Positions 30,428 through 40,942 of a stretch of DNA of 45,024 bases are shown piece after piece. Where the stretch lies: contig BFEA01000263.1 in assembly GCA_003427395.1 (NCBI GenBank), forward strand, positions 121,423-166,446, read 5' to 3'. The notes beneath the pieces were generated by a model. The model was not told the origin of the DNA. It searched no databases and worked only from the letters and a program-made list of their open reading frames with translations. Numbering within the stretch: the stretch's first letter is position 1; each line of letters opens with the position of its first letter. Both the position numbers and the translations under genes were made by a program. This stretch comes from Chara braunii (Eukaryota; Streptophyta; Charophyceae; Charales; Characeae).

Positions 30428-31737
30428 CCTCTAGCACCCACCCCTCCTCCCCAACCCCCCAACTCTATAAATATTTTGCTAACCACTTAGAAGAGCCCAA
30501 ACTCGAAAAGAACTTGGTGGGCACAGAGATATCCCGCCCACTAAAGGGAAAGAACAGTGCGGGATTCTTTGCATCCCCCTGGGCGGCGCACACAGCTGAG
30601 CGAGCTGCTGGGCGCCTCTAGTAGCCTGGCATAAAAGTAAGACCCTAGGGCAGAACATCCCCCGACATTTTATCAGGACTTGCCAAAGCAGTCACTTCCA
30701 AGGCACCAACAGACACCAAACTTGACATACACAAGCCTTGACCTGAAAAGGAGAGGTGGGGCAAAAAAATACCAAAACAATAGCTTAAAACGTGTCCCTA
30801 ACGAATGGAGACGGAGATTCTCTGTCAATGGAAGAAAGTCAAGATTCAAATGCAGGAGAACCCTGAGAAGCAGGAAGAGATCCTGGTCAAATTCAGGAGG
30901 GTATGGGTGGTTGAAGGACAGATAGCGGGCATCCATGGACACCACCTCAGATGGAGGGACTGGCACAACTCTAGTCCGCCCCATGGATCCAGGGGCATAT
31001 GTCATCCAGAGTTACTAGAATTGAGAGCAACATAATCCAGATACACGACTAAGGACACAGCTACATACTACCTGTCCATGAGCACGAGTGTCACTGCAGT
31101 TTTCCATCTCTGTTTTCTTGTATTAAAGATTAGCCTACAGGTTCTCTAGCGTCGAGCCTGAGAGGAATAACAGGGAAAGGCAAGCGCACAGTCAGTCCTC
31201 CATCAAGTGGAGTAATCAATGCTGTTCAGGGACCCTTGGCCAAATGGAAGGGTGCCTGAGTCGGTATATGATGTAATACTGTTTTTTAGACTTGCTGGGG
31301 GAATAGGAACCGGAGTTATGTCCCCCAATGCCTATGTCAGTGCTTGGAACCTTTACCAATGGACTAAAAAAAAAGTGTGACAAAGGCAACCTAAATTGGC
31401 GTGGAAGGAGCACACCAATGGATGTTTCAACCAGACGAGAACCGAGCCAGTACGAACAATGGCCAATGCGTCAACCTGAGGTCTTCCACGTTGCTGAAGG
31501 GAACCTTGCACCTCAAAAGGATAAGGCAGAGATCAGGCAGTCAAACAGGTTCAGGTACAACTCTTGTTTCCGGCTTCTCCCCTCTCACAAGCAGAGCAGC
31601 TTAAATTGCTGCATGCCCCTGAATCATCCCCATCGCCGATGTTTACCACCAAACCTATTTCCACGATCACCTACCTTTCTTTGGCAAGAGTTCTGAGGGG
31701 AATCATTTATAATCTGGTTTTAGGTGACAGACCCAAC
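30428..31737. other. Region downstream of the coiled-coil exon, no clear gene
   Basis: Intergenic or intronic DNA. On the minus strand near 31660-31690, a CCCCTCAG acceptor-like site and an AAAG/GTAGGT donor-like site enclose only about 18 bases, so further exons of the coiled-coil gene may lie here, but none can be defined. Plus-strand frames at 30680-31035 have no domain. Confidence 0.4.
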
Positions 31738-32081
31738 CTTTCATTGGCAGTACGCTGGTGATTCTCCAAGTTTTCCCGCAAAACCTTCAACTCTGACTCA
31801 CTTGACATAACGTCCGCCATTGCAGCTTCAAGCTCCTTCTCCCTGCTCTCTAAGTCTCCAACTCTCTTCTCCAAGGCCCTCTTATACTGCTCTGCATCGG
31901 CCACTTCTTTCTCAAGCTCATGGCATCGAGCCTTAGTGATGCTGCAGCATTCTTCATCTCTCGAATTGGCCTGCATCTCTGTTCTGGACCTTTCCCCTAC
32001 TGGTCCATAATGCTCTTCTCCCAGCGATGATAGTCCACCAGATGCTTCTGCAATCAGATCTGTATGAGCATTTGTCACACA
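31738..32081 (-). CDS. Coiled-coil exon, partial host gene
   Basis: On the minus strand, a polypyrimidine stretch ending TTTTTCTGGCACAG is followed by about 344 bases with one open frame. It encodes an acidic, heptad-rich helix: KARCHELEKEVADAEQYK, then RALEKRVGDLESREKELEAA and SESELKVLRENLENHQ. This fits a long coiled coil. The exon would end at GAAAG/GTTGGG, a weak donor, in phase 2. The next candidate exon upstream is 36223-36393, more than 4 kb away, and the gap is full of repeats. The protein family cannot be named; structural or motor-associated coiled-coil proteins are options. It could also be a stand-alone 137-codon frame (31707-32120). Confidence 0.5.
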
Positions 32082-32837
32082 CTGTGCCAGAAAAATAACA
32101 AAGACAAGGCAGACACACATGGGTTAGCTGCTACCGGATTGTTTTCCCTTCTTCCTGATGATAAGTTAGAGATTCGGTGTGCTCTGTCTGCTTCGACATA
32201 AAGGTTTCATCCCCATGCAGTCAACCTGTGCACCTCAGCTGCACATGTTGAGGCACACAGCTTTGCTACAGGGCCCACGTGCTGAGGTATAGGTGGAGAA
32301 CCTGCTCTTCCAGAGTCTCCTTTGATACTCTCCAGGTCTGGTTTTGATTGTACCAAGCTCCAAATCCAGTCCATCCAGCCTGACAGCTAGCCTGCCACCG
32401 GAAGATGAAGAATAAGCGTTAAGGGAGGAGAAAGGAGGAAAGAGGAAGAGGACCACCAGCTTGATGTTGGTAACAACCCTGTCCACGACCAACAGCAATA
32501 GCCGTGCTGGTAGGAGTGGCAGTTTCCATGTCATAGCAACAAGAAAATTAAGGTCACAAGTTCTCACAGTGACATTCAATGGCCGACAAATTCTGTTGTC
32601 TGCTCAGTTCGTAATTGATGCAGATAATCAATGTGCGAGGATTTAGTACCTCGGCAAGTGAAGGCGGGCCTGCAAATATGTGCCAATGCCTGTTTATAGG
32701 GCTAGGAGACCAGGCTGAGGGGCCCAAGCAGAGCCTGTTGGAACCCCTATGTGGGCATGGATCTTCAACGAGGCCTTGCTACGAGTTTGCTCCTCGGCAT
32801 GCCCCAGTAAGGACCCTTTCAGCAAACATGAGCCCGT
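32082..32837. other. Presumed intron sequence
   Basis: No defensible coding frame. A partial match to the dispersed repeat start (AAGTGAAGGCGGGCCTG) lies near 32655. If the two coiled-coil exons belong to one gene, this is intron. Confidence 0.35.
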
Positions 32838-33785
32838 CCTAAGTGAAGGCGGGCCCCTGAATTTCAATATGGCCTGAGTTCGTCAATTTTGTAAAAGAGG
32901 GCGCCAGACAGTTGCCATGCGCCAGTTGATTACATCCTCCATACTCGTGAGAATCAGAAATAATTCCTGAGCCTTCTAGGCTCTTCCAGCAGCACAGGCG
33001 AAGTAGGGAGAACCTCATGTTTACTCCTGAGTGGTTGGACGTTCCTAACCAATTCGGTCCCAGGCCACTGTCTGAATGGGCCTGGGCACAGACACTTTGG
33101 CCCAATTGGAAGCTACTGGTAACACACAAGGCCCAGCCAGACAGCAAACTGGGCGAGCACTTTCCATAAAGGAAAGAGATCGCCACTGGTGGGCTCATTC
33201 GGGCACTAGGCAGTGCATGCAGCAGCGCTGCTTGAGAGTGTGCTCGAGGGCTGTGCACTGTGTGCTAGCACTAGTTGCCAGGCAGTTCGCGTGGGCGCTG
33301 GAAGAAGGCAGGGCGCTGCTGAGGGCAGCGCCATAGCCAGGGCTTGGCTGGGACAGCCAGTGGAGGTGCTGGTGGTCTTCGTGCATAAGGGAGAAGACGT
33401 GGGAGGAAGACAGGGATAGGGAGAGAGTGAAAGAGATGAGGATGATGATGTGAGGGCGCATACCTGGTATTGAAGATGGTCTGCATTGGTCGACATCTTC
33501 GGTGGCTGCTGGCGTCAACAGTTCCATTGTCAATTTGTAGGCAGGAAGTAGCTGTGTTGGGAATAGCCTGGGCACCGAGCGCCAAGTAGGGAGAGAGAGC
33601 CTGGATACGTATGTTGGTGGGGACGAGAGTAAGCTCTCATTGACATTCGGTTTCAGTGTTTCGATTCTCCATTGGTGTAATACTGGTGCAATGCTGCTTA
33701 TCTGGACACTATGGGACTTTCTTGCTTTCAATGTGATTGTGACATCTGGATTCTGTCATCTCACTCTCTCTCATTTTCCTTGCAA
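32838..33785 (+). repeat. Dispersed repeat family R, copy A
   Basis: Starts near CCTAAGTGAAGGCGGGC, then has GACAGTTGCCATGCGCCAGTTG, a GCGCCATAGCC block, CATACCTGGTATTGAAG, CTGCATTGGTCGACA and CCGAGCGCCAAGTAGG, and ends near TTTTCCTTGCA. Copies B and C follow with motifs in the same order. No coding capacity is seen. It could be a solo-LTR or other non-autonomous family. Confidence 0.55.
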
Positions 33786-34100
33786 ATGGGTAAGGGACCC
33801 TAACAAGGTTCCATTTCGAGGATTTGACAGGCTTTGATTGTTTAGCAGTTTAGCATCATGCACATCTTGTCCAACAGCAACTGACTAAACTTGTCAACAT
33901 CCAGTGAGCGTACGGTACTATGTAGTCTTAGCCAATACCTGCTCCTTCATATCCAGTTATCACGACCACAATGAAAAGCACCCGCCTGAGGTGTTGATTC
34001 AAACAGGACCTTCATAAGGTCGGCCGGGACGGCAAGGACCAGGAAATGCGAGGCCACGCCCGCTTAGCCCCTACGGGGCCCTATCTGCAACAAGGTCGGT

Positions 34101-34970
34101 CACCCTAAGTGAAGGCAGGCACAACAGGCCCTTCGGGCCTCATTCTTCAGGGTACCCCGCATCGGGGAAATTCAGACAGTTGCGTTGCCCCAGTTGGTTG
34201 AATGAATCCAGGCCCTGGGCCGCCTGTGTAAATGAATGTGAAGCAGGCCCTGGGCTGGATACGGGTACCGGGCCAAACACAGGCCGAAAGCAGTTGNGCG
34301 CATGCAACCACTTCAGGCCCAAGGCCTGCTCTCTTCGTGACTGGGCCTGTGCCTACCGGGGCCTACCGGAAGCTTCCTGGACTGGACGCAGGCAGGCCAC
34401 TTCGNTATAGGGAAGGGCCTGCCTCCTCATTCGGCATTCGGGTGCTGGCTGCATGCTGCGTGAGCGCTGCTGCGCAATCNGCTGGCTGGCTGGCACTCAC
34501 GCTCTCACGGGCGAGTAGGAGGGAGCACGCAGCCATAGCCAAGCTNCGCTGCTGTATGCTAGGTGAAGCNCAGGGTGGTCCTTGGGGTGCTAGTGGCATC
34601 TGTGCGGTGTGGATCGGGGTTGTGAGTGTTACGAGAGACATACCTGGTGCTGAAGCGTGCGACATTGGTCGCCATATGCTCGTACTTCGGGAACGCTGTT
34701 GATGTCATCATTCTGCTTCGTAGTATAGGCTAGATAGGATCTGCCACATGTAGTCTGGGCGCCGGGCGCCAATAGGATATCAACTCTGGTTCGTAGTTGA
34801 TGATGATGGGACTACTTCAGCATTGTCAATTTTGAACTCTTGGTGTGTTCTTATTTGGTGAATCTCGTAATGCAGGTCTGCTGTGGTTCGAGGTCAAGAC
34901 TATCTGGGCTCATATGTATGATGCTGTTTTGATTGCTGAAGTTCGCTAATGCTCATCTTCCTTGCAGAAA
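34101..34970 (+). repeat. Dispersed repeat family R, copy B
   Basis: CCTAAGTGAAGGCAGGC, GACAGTTGCGTTGCCCCAGTTG, GCAGCCATAGCC, CATACCTGGTGCTGAAG, GACATTGGTCGCCA, CCGGGCGCCAATAGG and a CTTCCTTGCA end, parallel to copy A but diverged. Several single N bases lie inside (34297, 34405, 34480 and others). Directly after it comes the dispersed repeat also seen at 180-425. Confidence 0.55.
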
Positions 34971-35118
34971 GAAAAAAAATCCAAAAAATCCGAAAAAAAA
35001 AAATGTTACGCAGAAAAATAAACTGGACAACTTTTGCCTCAGGTCCACATCAAAATTCTTTACCAAATTTATTTTGATTTTATTATCTCATTTTTATTTT
35101 TTTGGCCCCGCCAGGCAA
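34964..35118. repeat. Dispersed repeat, copy 2 (matches 180-425)
   Basis: A-rich block, then ATGTTACGCAGAAAAATAAACTG, a CACATCAAAATTCTT stretch and a TTTTTTTGGCCCC block, the same order as at 180-425 with scattered differences and a shorter AT-rich middle. Confidence 0.7.
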
Positions 35119-35225
35119 TGAGTACAGGTTCCTCTTTCTTCACAATCGTCACTGCTCCTGAACCTATGTGAAGCTCTAGGACTCGGCAGCACCCAGCAGG
35201 GGCCGCATGCAGAAAAAGGACCCGG

Positions 35226-35880
35226 CCCTAAGTGAAGGTCGGGCTATGTAACTGCCGAAAGTAAAGTAATGGTCGGGCACGGAAAAGGGCTCATGCTGTC
35301 CAGAAACTTCTCAGCAGGGAGGCCGATGCTGAGGGTTATTCTTCGATGCACGAGTTACTGGCCAGCCCACACTTAAGAACCAGCAAGGAGAGTTCACTCT
35401 AACGAATGAGAAGTGGCCAGTGCGGTAGAACGGCTCAGCCCGCAGCAGTCATAGCTACACCTGGCAGTCCCATAGGAGGGAGTGGTGTTTGGGAGCACAA
35501 AACAGAAGCGGGCAGCAATAAATAAGACATAACTGATGATGAGCGCTGAGCACGCATAATGTGATCAGCCTCTGACGTACCGTTGGACAAGCAGACGAGC
35601 AGACAGAGAGAAGAGAACAGAGTAAAGTAGGATGAAGCATAGGGAAGTAGGGAAGAAGTATAGCCGGATACAACATAAGGGAGCACCGGAGCTGTTGATG
35701 ATTGGAGACGCAATGTCAAGCTTTCTTTCTCAAGAAACTTCAGCACATTTGCATTCTCATTTGGTGTGATCTCGACTTGTCAACGCGCTTTCGACTTTGC
35801 TCTGATATGCTTGTTGTACTTTGTGTCTTCGCTGCTGTGGAAAATTTATGTTCTCATTGCCAGGTTCCTTGCACCTTTTT
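35226..35880 (+). repeat. Dispersed repeat family R, copy C
   Basis: Starts CCTAAGTGAAGGTCGGGC and ends GGTTCCTTGCA. It shares the TTTGGTGTGAT-type words of the 3' part with the other copies, but its middle is shorter and more diverged. A CATAGCT word replaces the octamer. Its membership rests on the two ends and their order. Confidence 0.45.
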
Positions 35881-36222
35881 CCCCCGACGCTTGACGTGCC
35901 AAACATCACAACCAACTAACCATCACTGGACACATTTGCTGTCACCATTTTCTTTGAGAGCCCCCACCACGCCAGTATTGGCCCAGCCAGACGCATTCTA
36001 TACAGCAGCAGTGGTGGTCTGAGTGAGGCCTGTGCATATTTTTGCTGGCGTTTCACAGAACGATCTTCCCCTCTCGATGTGCTTAAGTAGTACTTCACAC
36101 ATGCTTGCACACACAGATAAATCACCCATCCGCACACCATCCTCCACTCAGCGGTTTATTGGGTTTCCACGGGAGAGCATGGCGACCAGGCTCTTGGTGA
36201 CTGATGGGTGTCCCTGAATTAC

Positions 36223-36393
36223 CTGCAAAAAGCTGTATTGTCCCTCCAACGGCTCCTCTGCTTGTCTTGCATTGCTCATCATTTCATCAATTTGGTAGGC
36301 AACTGCTACTCCAGTCCTTGTTGTTTCCTCCTTGCTTGCCTCCAGTTGCTGCTTCAGGTTTCTGACCTCTGCGTCCAGTGCCTGCATCCTGCC
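36223..36393 (-). CDS. Coiled-coil exon (171 nt), partial host gene
   Basis: On the minus strand, a TTTGCAG acceptor (36394-36400) precedes a 57-codon exon that ends at TTTTTGCAG/GTAATT (donor at 36221-36222). It starts and ends in phase 0. It encodes a helical segment: GRMQALDAEVRNLKQQLEAS, then EETTRTGVAVAYQIDEMMSN and ARQAEEPLEGQYSFLQ. A further donor-like GAT/GTAAGTATG lies upstream on the same strand near 36620-36630, hinting at another exon. The neighbour exon at 31738-32081 also begins in phase 0 and encodes a coiled coil, so both may belong to one gene. The product is unknown. Confidence 0.5.
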
Positions 36394-36639
36394 CTGCAAA
36401 TTCCAGGAGAGACGCAATAGAACGAGATTTGTGATATGATTTTTTTTCTTTCTTCAAAGTGCGGCAGCCTTGAGACATCATCTTTGAACCGACTGGCATA
36501 CAGAACTGGGACAAAGAGAAAAGAAACCGTGGGAAAAAGCTCGTATGGAGAGTTGATGAAGAGAGAGGCCGTTCAATGTGAAGCAGAGGGTAAAAGAGGG
36601 TACAGAGGTGCAGGAAAACATACTTACATCCCAAGGTGT

Positions 36640-36992
36640 TAGTCTACTCCATAATAGAGAACCCAACTCACAAAGAAAACTATGACAGCGGCATTGCTGA
36701 TAATACATACCCAACATGCTCTATGAGACAACAACAGACAGCTATATATATCACGTAACGAAACAGGCAGCCATGATTCGCGTTGAACGTACTTTGCTAT
36801 AAGCAGCACACAAACACAATCACAAACGAAGGTCGTGAGTTCAAACCCTGAAGGATCCCTTAATATTACGGGTTACCACCCGCCGCCTCCACTCATCAGT
36901 ACAACCACAATGTAGTAGCTCTCCAATGATGTGACCGCCTAGACAGCTCTCCTACTCACTCTCTAAACAAAGCCTACTTCTCTCTCACTCTC
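36640..36992. other. Spacer, no gene seen
   Basis: No supported gene. GTGAGTTCAAACCCTG near 36835-36850 resembles a Pol III B box (GGTTCAAACCC), but no A box or tRNA fold is found before it. Confidence 0.4.
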
Positions 36993-37341
36993 TCCTGGCC
37001 AACCACTCCTCTCGCCAAACAATGCTGCAAAGTCTGACCACAACGAGTGTGATCTTTGGCCATGGCCAGGGAAGCCCACCTGTTCCCACCGCTGTCCTTC
37101 TCCCTGACCACCCCAGCCCCAGTGCCACCCTTCTCCAACCTCAGCACAGCTATGGCTGCCGCTCTCTCCTGGCCGACCACTCTCCTCTCGCCAAACAATG
37201 CTGCAAAGTCTGACCACCACGAGTGTGATCTTTGGCCATGGCCAGGGAAGCCTGCCTGTTCCCACCGCTGTCCTTCTCCCCTGACCACCCCAGCCGCAGT
37301 GCCACCCTTCTCCAACCTCAGCACAGCTATGGCTGCCGCTG
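36993..37341. repeat. 176-bp tandem duplication
   Basis: CCAAACAATGCTGCAAAGTC starts at 37015 and again at 37191, a period of 176. The copies agree closely up to CTCAGCACAGCTATGGCTGC. The minus-strand frame through both copies repeats accordingly and shows no known domain. Confidence 0.92.
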
Positions 37342-38312
37342 AGAGGAGCAGCCATCCCGTCGCTGCTTATGGAAATGTGGAATGCTGTGGGTTCCTTTTG
37401 CTGCTTCCTGGGGTCGTGACTGCCTAGACGAGACTGGACTCTTTCCAGTCTGAGAACTTTCCGGACTGGGTACCTGGGCCTCAGCCTTTGCAAGTAACTG
37501 GGAGGATAAACTGCACCTCCTGTTGGAGAGGCTGTGCCCAGCCTTCCATCCAACCACCTCACGCAAGCCTTCACTTAGGGCTGGCTGGCAGGACCCTTTT
37601 TCTGCACTGGCATTCACTCAGGGCCTGGCCTGAATTTTCTTGGCGGCCCCCCATGGAGGCCTGCCAAGGCCTGGAGCCTCGCATTTCAAACACTTAATCT
37701 GCTACTTAACAATACACACAAAAGAAAGACAATCGAACTGGAAAATGCCAACAAAACAATGTAGGAGGCAGGAACATGGTGATGGCAGCATGACATGTTG
37801 CCTGAGGAACTGCTATGGACGCCCCCCGGGGGCCTCCCCGTTCTGGAGATTGCCCTGCTGCATGACTGGGTGCTGGTAGTAAGCTTCCCGATCACCAGGC
37901 CAGCCCCATAAAAAGACCATGGGATGGGAGGCGGGACGCCCAGTAGCAGTCCCCCCCTTGCAAGACGGCTAGGGCCACAAGGGTTAGGCTGGTCCCCTCT
38001 TCTCGTCTCTTTCCCCCCTCTTCTCGATTCTAAGAACACGCTTGCCGGTGATAAGCAACCGGACTGTCGCCCCCCAGAATAGAAGAGGTATAGTTGTAAA
38101 AGGGCCTTTACCTGATGCAGCCCCTGTTCGATGAAAGCAGCATATTGGGGTACCTCGCCCAGAGCCCAATTCGTGAAAGCAGATCAAAGGACATGTTCTC
38201 TGGGTCAAAGGTCACATTCTAAACTAAAGCAAAAGACATTGTCAAAGGTCACAGTTGTGCCCCTGGACGAACAGTTGCCAAATCTAAATATTTGGGTCAC
38301 ATCTGTTCATCC
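37342..38312. other. Spacer, no gene seen
   Basis: Mixed DNA. On the minus strand near 37560-37585 a CCTAAGTGAAGGC word marks an inverted partial copy of repeat family R. No frame has a recognisable domain. Confidence 0.45.
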
Positions 38313-38420
38313 AGGGGATGTGCCAGTCATGTTTATTCATGCAGAGATGTGTCTGTACGTGCAGTCACTGTGTCTGTTCGTGCAGTAAGGATGTCTGTTC
38401 GTGCAAAAGATGTGTCTGTC
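38313..38420. repeat. Minisatellite of about 23-25 bp, four copies
   Basis: Degenerate tandem units built on GATGTGTCTGTTCGTGCAGT. The plus-strand frame across it reads as Cys-rich (CVCTCSHCVCSC), which is a product of the repeat and not a real Cys-rich protein. Confidence 0.85.
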
Positions 38421-38499
38421 TAGAAGGAAGTGAAAGAGTTCAGTCCCAGTTCGGATTCAAGTCAGAAAGGAAGTCTAGATTTAGATTAGGAGTCCAAAA

Positions 38500-39240
38500 T
38501 CAAGGCCTGAAGGCCGTAGCAGCAGCAACCCTTGAAGGAAAAAGGTCTGGGACACCTACACAGAGGGTGGGACTGGGAAAGGACCCAAGACAGACAAGAT
38601 TCAGCCCTCGTTTGGGGAGGCCAGCACTATAAGAAACGAAGACTGCCTCCACACATCACAGATTTCCACTGGCATTGATGCGTGGAAGTGCTGCGGCACT
38701 TGTGCGCTAGCTGGCTGAAGTAGAGCTGCGCCAGAAAGAAGGGAGGCTGGGCGCTGGCTGCAGGGAAGTCATAGCTGCGCCAGCTCATGTTAGTAGTAGA
38801 GAGAGTTAGTCAGTAGATAGCAGTGAGTGACATTCAAAGTAGATCTTCGTAGGTGAGAGTGTGCATGCAGAGAGAAATAGAGAACCAAGACATAGTTCTA
38901 GAGAAAGAGAGAAGAGATCAGAGAGGGAGAGAAGACAGGAAGTGAATCTGGATATGCTGAACACTTACCTGTTGGCGCCATATCTGAAATCCGAAGAAGG
39001 ATGCTGGCTGAGCCAGATCCCAGGCTGTTGTATGATGAGGGAGACTATCTTTTGTTGGCGCTGAATTCTGGAACTCGTGAAACTCTTTGTATTAAGTGAC
39101 ATTGTTAATATAAGCTGCGCTACTTGGTTCATTTCTCATCTCAATCCGGTTTTGTGTGAGACCACTTTATACGTGTGATGACATGTGTGCATGTGGTGTG
39201 ATGCTCTCAAGCAAGCTGTGAACAGTCAGGTTCCTTGCAG
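38500..39240 (+). repeat. Dispersed repeat family R, copy D (diverged)
   Basis: Shares the later motifs of copies A-C (GTCATAGCTGCGCC, CTTACCTGTTGGCGCCATA, TTGGCGCTGAATTCTGG, a GTGTGATG stretch and a GGTTCCTTGCA end at 39229-39239), but the start is unclear. Membership is less certain than for A and B. Confidence 0.4.
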
Positions 39241-39390
39241 TTGTTTCAAAAGAAGAAGAATAATAAAAAAAGGCACCAGTCCGGTTACTCGTCCCCGGCA
39301 AGCATGAAAGTTTTGAAAAACAGTAGGAAATGAAAGAGGAAAACATGTTGTCACAAGCAGTGTTGCACGCGCCGACCGTCGGCGCCCCAA

Positions 39391-39594
39391 TTAGGCGTGA
39401 AGCCGTGAAAGTCGCCAGCTCAACTGGTGGAATGCCTTCAAAACCGGTTCACTGGAGTAAGATAGAGGAAAGTGGAATTTCTAGTGTAGAGATCAAATTC
39501 ATAGATATTAGAAGGAACACCAAAAGCGAAGGCAGCTTTCTGGGTCTCTACTGACGCTCAGGTGCGAAAGCATGGGGAGCAAACAGGATTAGAT
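39391..39594 (+). rRNA. Mitochondrial-type SSU rRNA fragment (nuclear insert)
   Basis: About 200 bases match the central domain of bacterial-type 16S rRNA, with GTCGCCAGCTCAACTGG, AAGTGGAATTTCTAGTGTAG, CATAGATATTAGAAGGAAC, CTGACGCTCAGGTGCGAAAG and CATGGGGAGCAAACAGGATT followed by AGAT, stopping inside the conserved GGATTAGATACCC. The wording is closest to alphaproteobacterial and mitochondrial rRNA and not to chloroplast 16S. Changes at normally fixed bases (GTAGAGATCAAATTC in place of GTAGAGGTGAAATTC) and lack of the rest of the gene show a dead fragment. A NUMT is the simplest reading. An alphaproteobacterial transfer is less likely. Confidence 0.85.
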
Positions 39595-40183
39595 AGATCC
39601 GGCCGGGCTCTAACAAAACACGGCCAAAGGTGTCCCCTCTAATCGTAAGATTAGAGTGTGCATCCAGCTATACCGGGAAAACATTCATTTACATTACTCG
39701 GCCGCCGACCCGCCGACCGGTTGGTCGGTCGGCGCCGACATGTCGGCTGCAGTCGTGGTGCAGCACTTTTCCGCGCCAGCGGCCTGAACTGCAAAGGCCC
39801 CGTTTTTGGGGTCTGGGCTGGTCGAGGGGTGGTCGGCCGTTCGCCGCGTGGCTTGGAAGGCCGTGGGTCGGCACCGACGTTCCCACGGTCGTCCGGGCTA
39901 TTAAGACTGTGGCTGCCCACAATGTTCTCACTCTCTCACGGTGGCATTGCGGGCAGCCGTTAGTGTGGGCAGCCGTGAGTGTGAGCTGCTGTGCTTGGGA
40001 GGGAGACATGTGCAGCGTGGATGGGATGAGGTGCAAGCAAGAAACTTGCAGAGAGAGAGAGAGAGTGAGCTCCACCATTCAAGAAAGGCTGCAGCTTTCA
40101 GCCTTCTCCAGTCAGTCTGCGTGTGTGTAACAGCACTACAGAAGCAGTGAGAGACAGGCAGCTTCTTCTTCTTCTTCACAGCA
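39595..40183. other. Spacer rich in GTCGGC words, no gene
   Basis: A perfect hairpin CTCTAATC-GTAA-GATTAGAG (39637-39656) is followed by a stretch with many GTCGGC/GCCGAC words (39700-39880). The same GACCGTCGGCGCC wording sits just before the rRNA fragment (39374-39386), so the fragment appears to lie inside this GC-rich sequence. Frames at 39630-40130 have no domain. Confidence 0.5.
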
Positions 40184-40865
40184 TCACCCACCCCCACTTG
40201 GTTTTTTTATTTCGGAAATTCGCAGGGCACTCATCAAACACCCCATTTTCTTTCTTCTTCTTCTTCTTCGTCTTCTTCTCCTCCTCCTCCCTAATCATCC
40301 ACGCCATCTTCTTCTTCTTGTTCTTCTTCTTCCCCCCACCATCACCCACCCCCACTTTGTTTTGCTTTATGTTTTTTTTTCCCGGAAATTCGTAGACCGC
40401 CCAACAGCCACTCCTTCTTCTTACAAGTGCTGTAGCAACAGCTTAACCCTAATTCTTCTTCTTCTTCTTCTCTCCCTCATCATTCACCCCTTCTTCTTCT
40501 TCTTCTTCTTCTTCTCTCCCTCATCATTCACCCCTTCTTTTTCTTCTTCTTCTTTCCCCCACCATCACCCACCCCCATTTCGTTTTGTTTTGTTTTTTAA
40601 TTCGGAAATTCGTAGGGCACTCAACAGCCACCCCTTCTTCTTCTTCTTCTTCTTCCCTCCACCATCACCCACCCCCACTTCGGTTTTTTCTTTTTAATTC
40701 GGAAATTCGCAGGGCACTCAACAGCCACGCCTTCTTCTTCTTCTTCTTCTTCTTCATCTTCTTCCCCCCTCCACCATCACCCACCCCCACAATGCCCCAC
40801 TTCGGTTTTTTTTTTTTTAATTTGGAAATTCGCAGGGCACTCAACAGCCACCCCTTCTTCTTCTT

Positions 40866-40897
<32 letters not shown>

Positions 40898-40920
40898 CAC
40901 CATCACCCATCCCTTCTTCT
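40184..40920. repeat. Compound satellite: about 60-bp unit alternating with (TTC)n
   Basis: Five full units and one partial unit of CCACCATCACCCACCCCCAC, a T-rich block, TTCGGAAATTCGCAGGGC and ACTCAACAGCCACCCC, separated by (TTC)n runs of differing length. Units begin near 40184, 40336, 40559, 40658, 40771 and 40898. Similarity between units is high in the last three. Encoded Phe/Ser or Lys/Glu runs are artefacts. It ends 20 bases before the hAT coding region. Confidence 0.9.
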
Positions 40921-40942
40921 TCCATCATCTTTTTTGACGACC

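Noticed and set aside
36963-37574. 203-codon minus-strand frame with internal protein repeats
   Set aside because: The repeats simply mirror the 176-bp DNA duplication. There is no known domain and no splice or start support.
38318-38632. Cys-rich 104-codon frame suggesting a small secreted or metal-binding protein
   Set aside because: The Cys pattern comes from a 23-25 bp tandem repeat. There is no signal peptide and the rest has no domain.
39391-39594. Bacterial contamination suggested by 16S-like sequence
   Set aside because: Only about 200 bases match, conserved positions are changed, and both flanks are repeat-rich eukaryotic DNA.
40665-40928. Lys-rich 87-codon minus-strand frame
   Set aside because: It is the translation of (GAA)n in the compound satellite.
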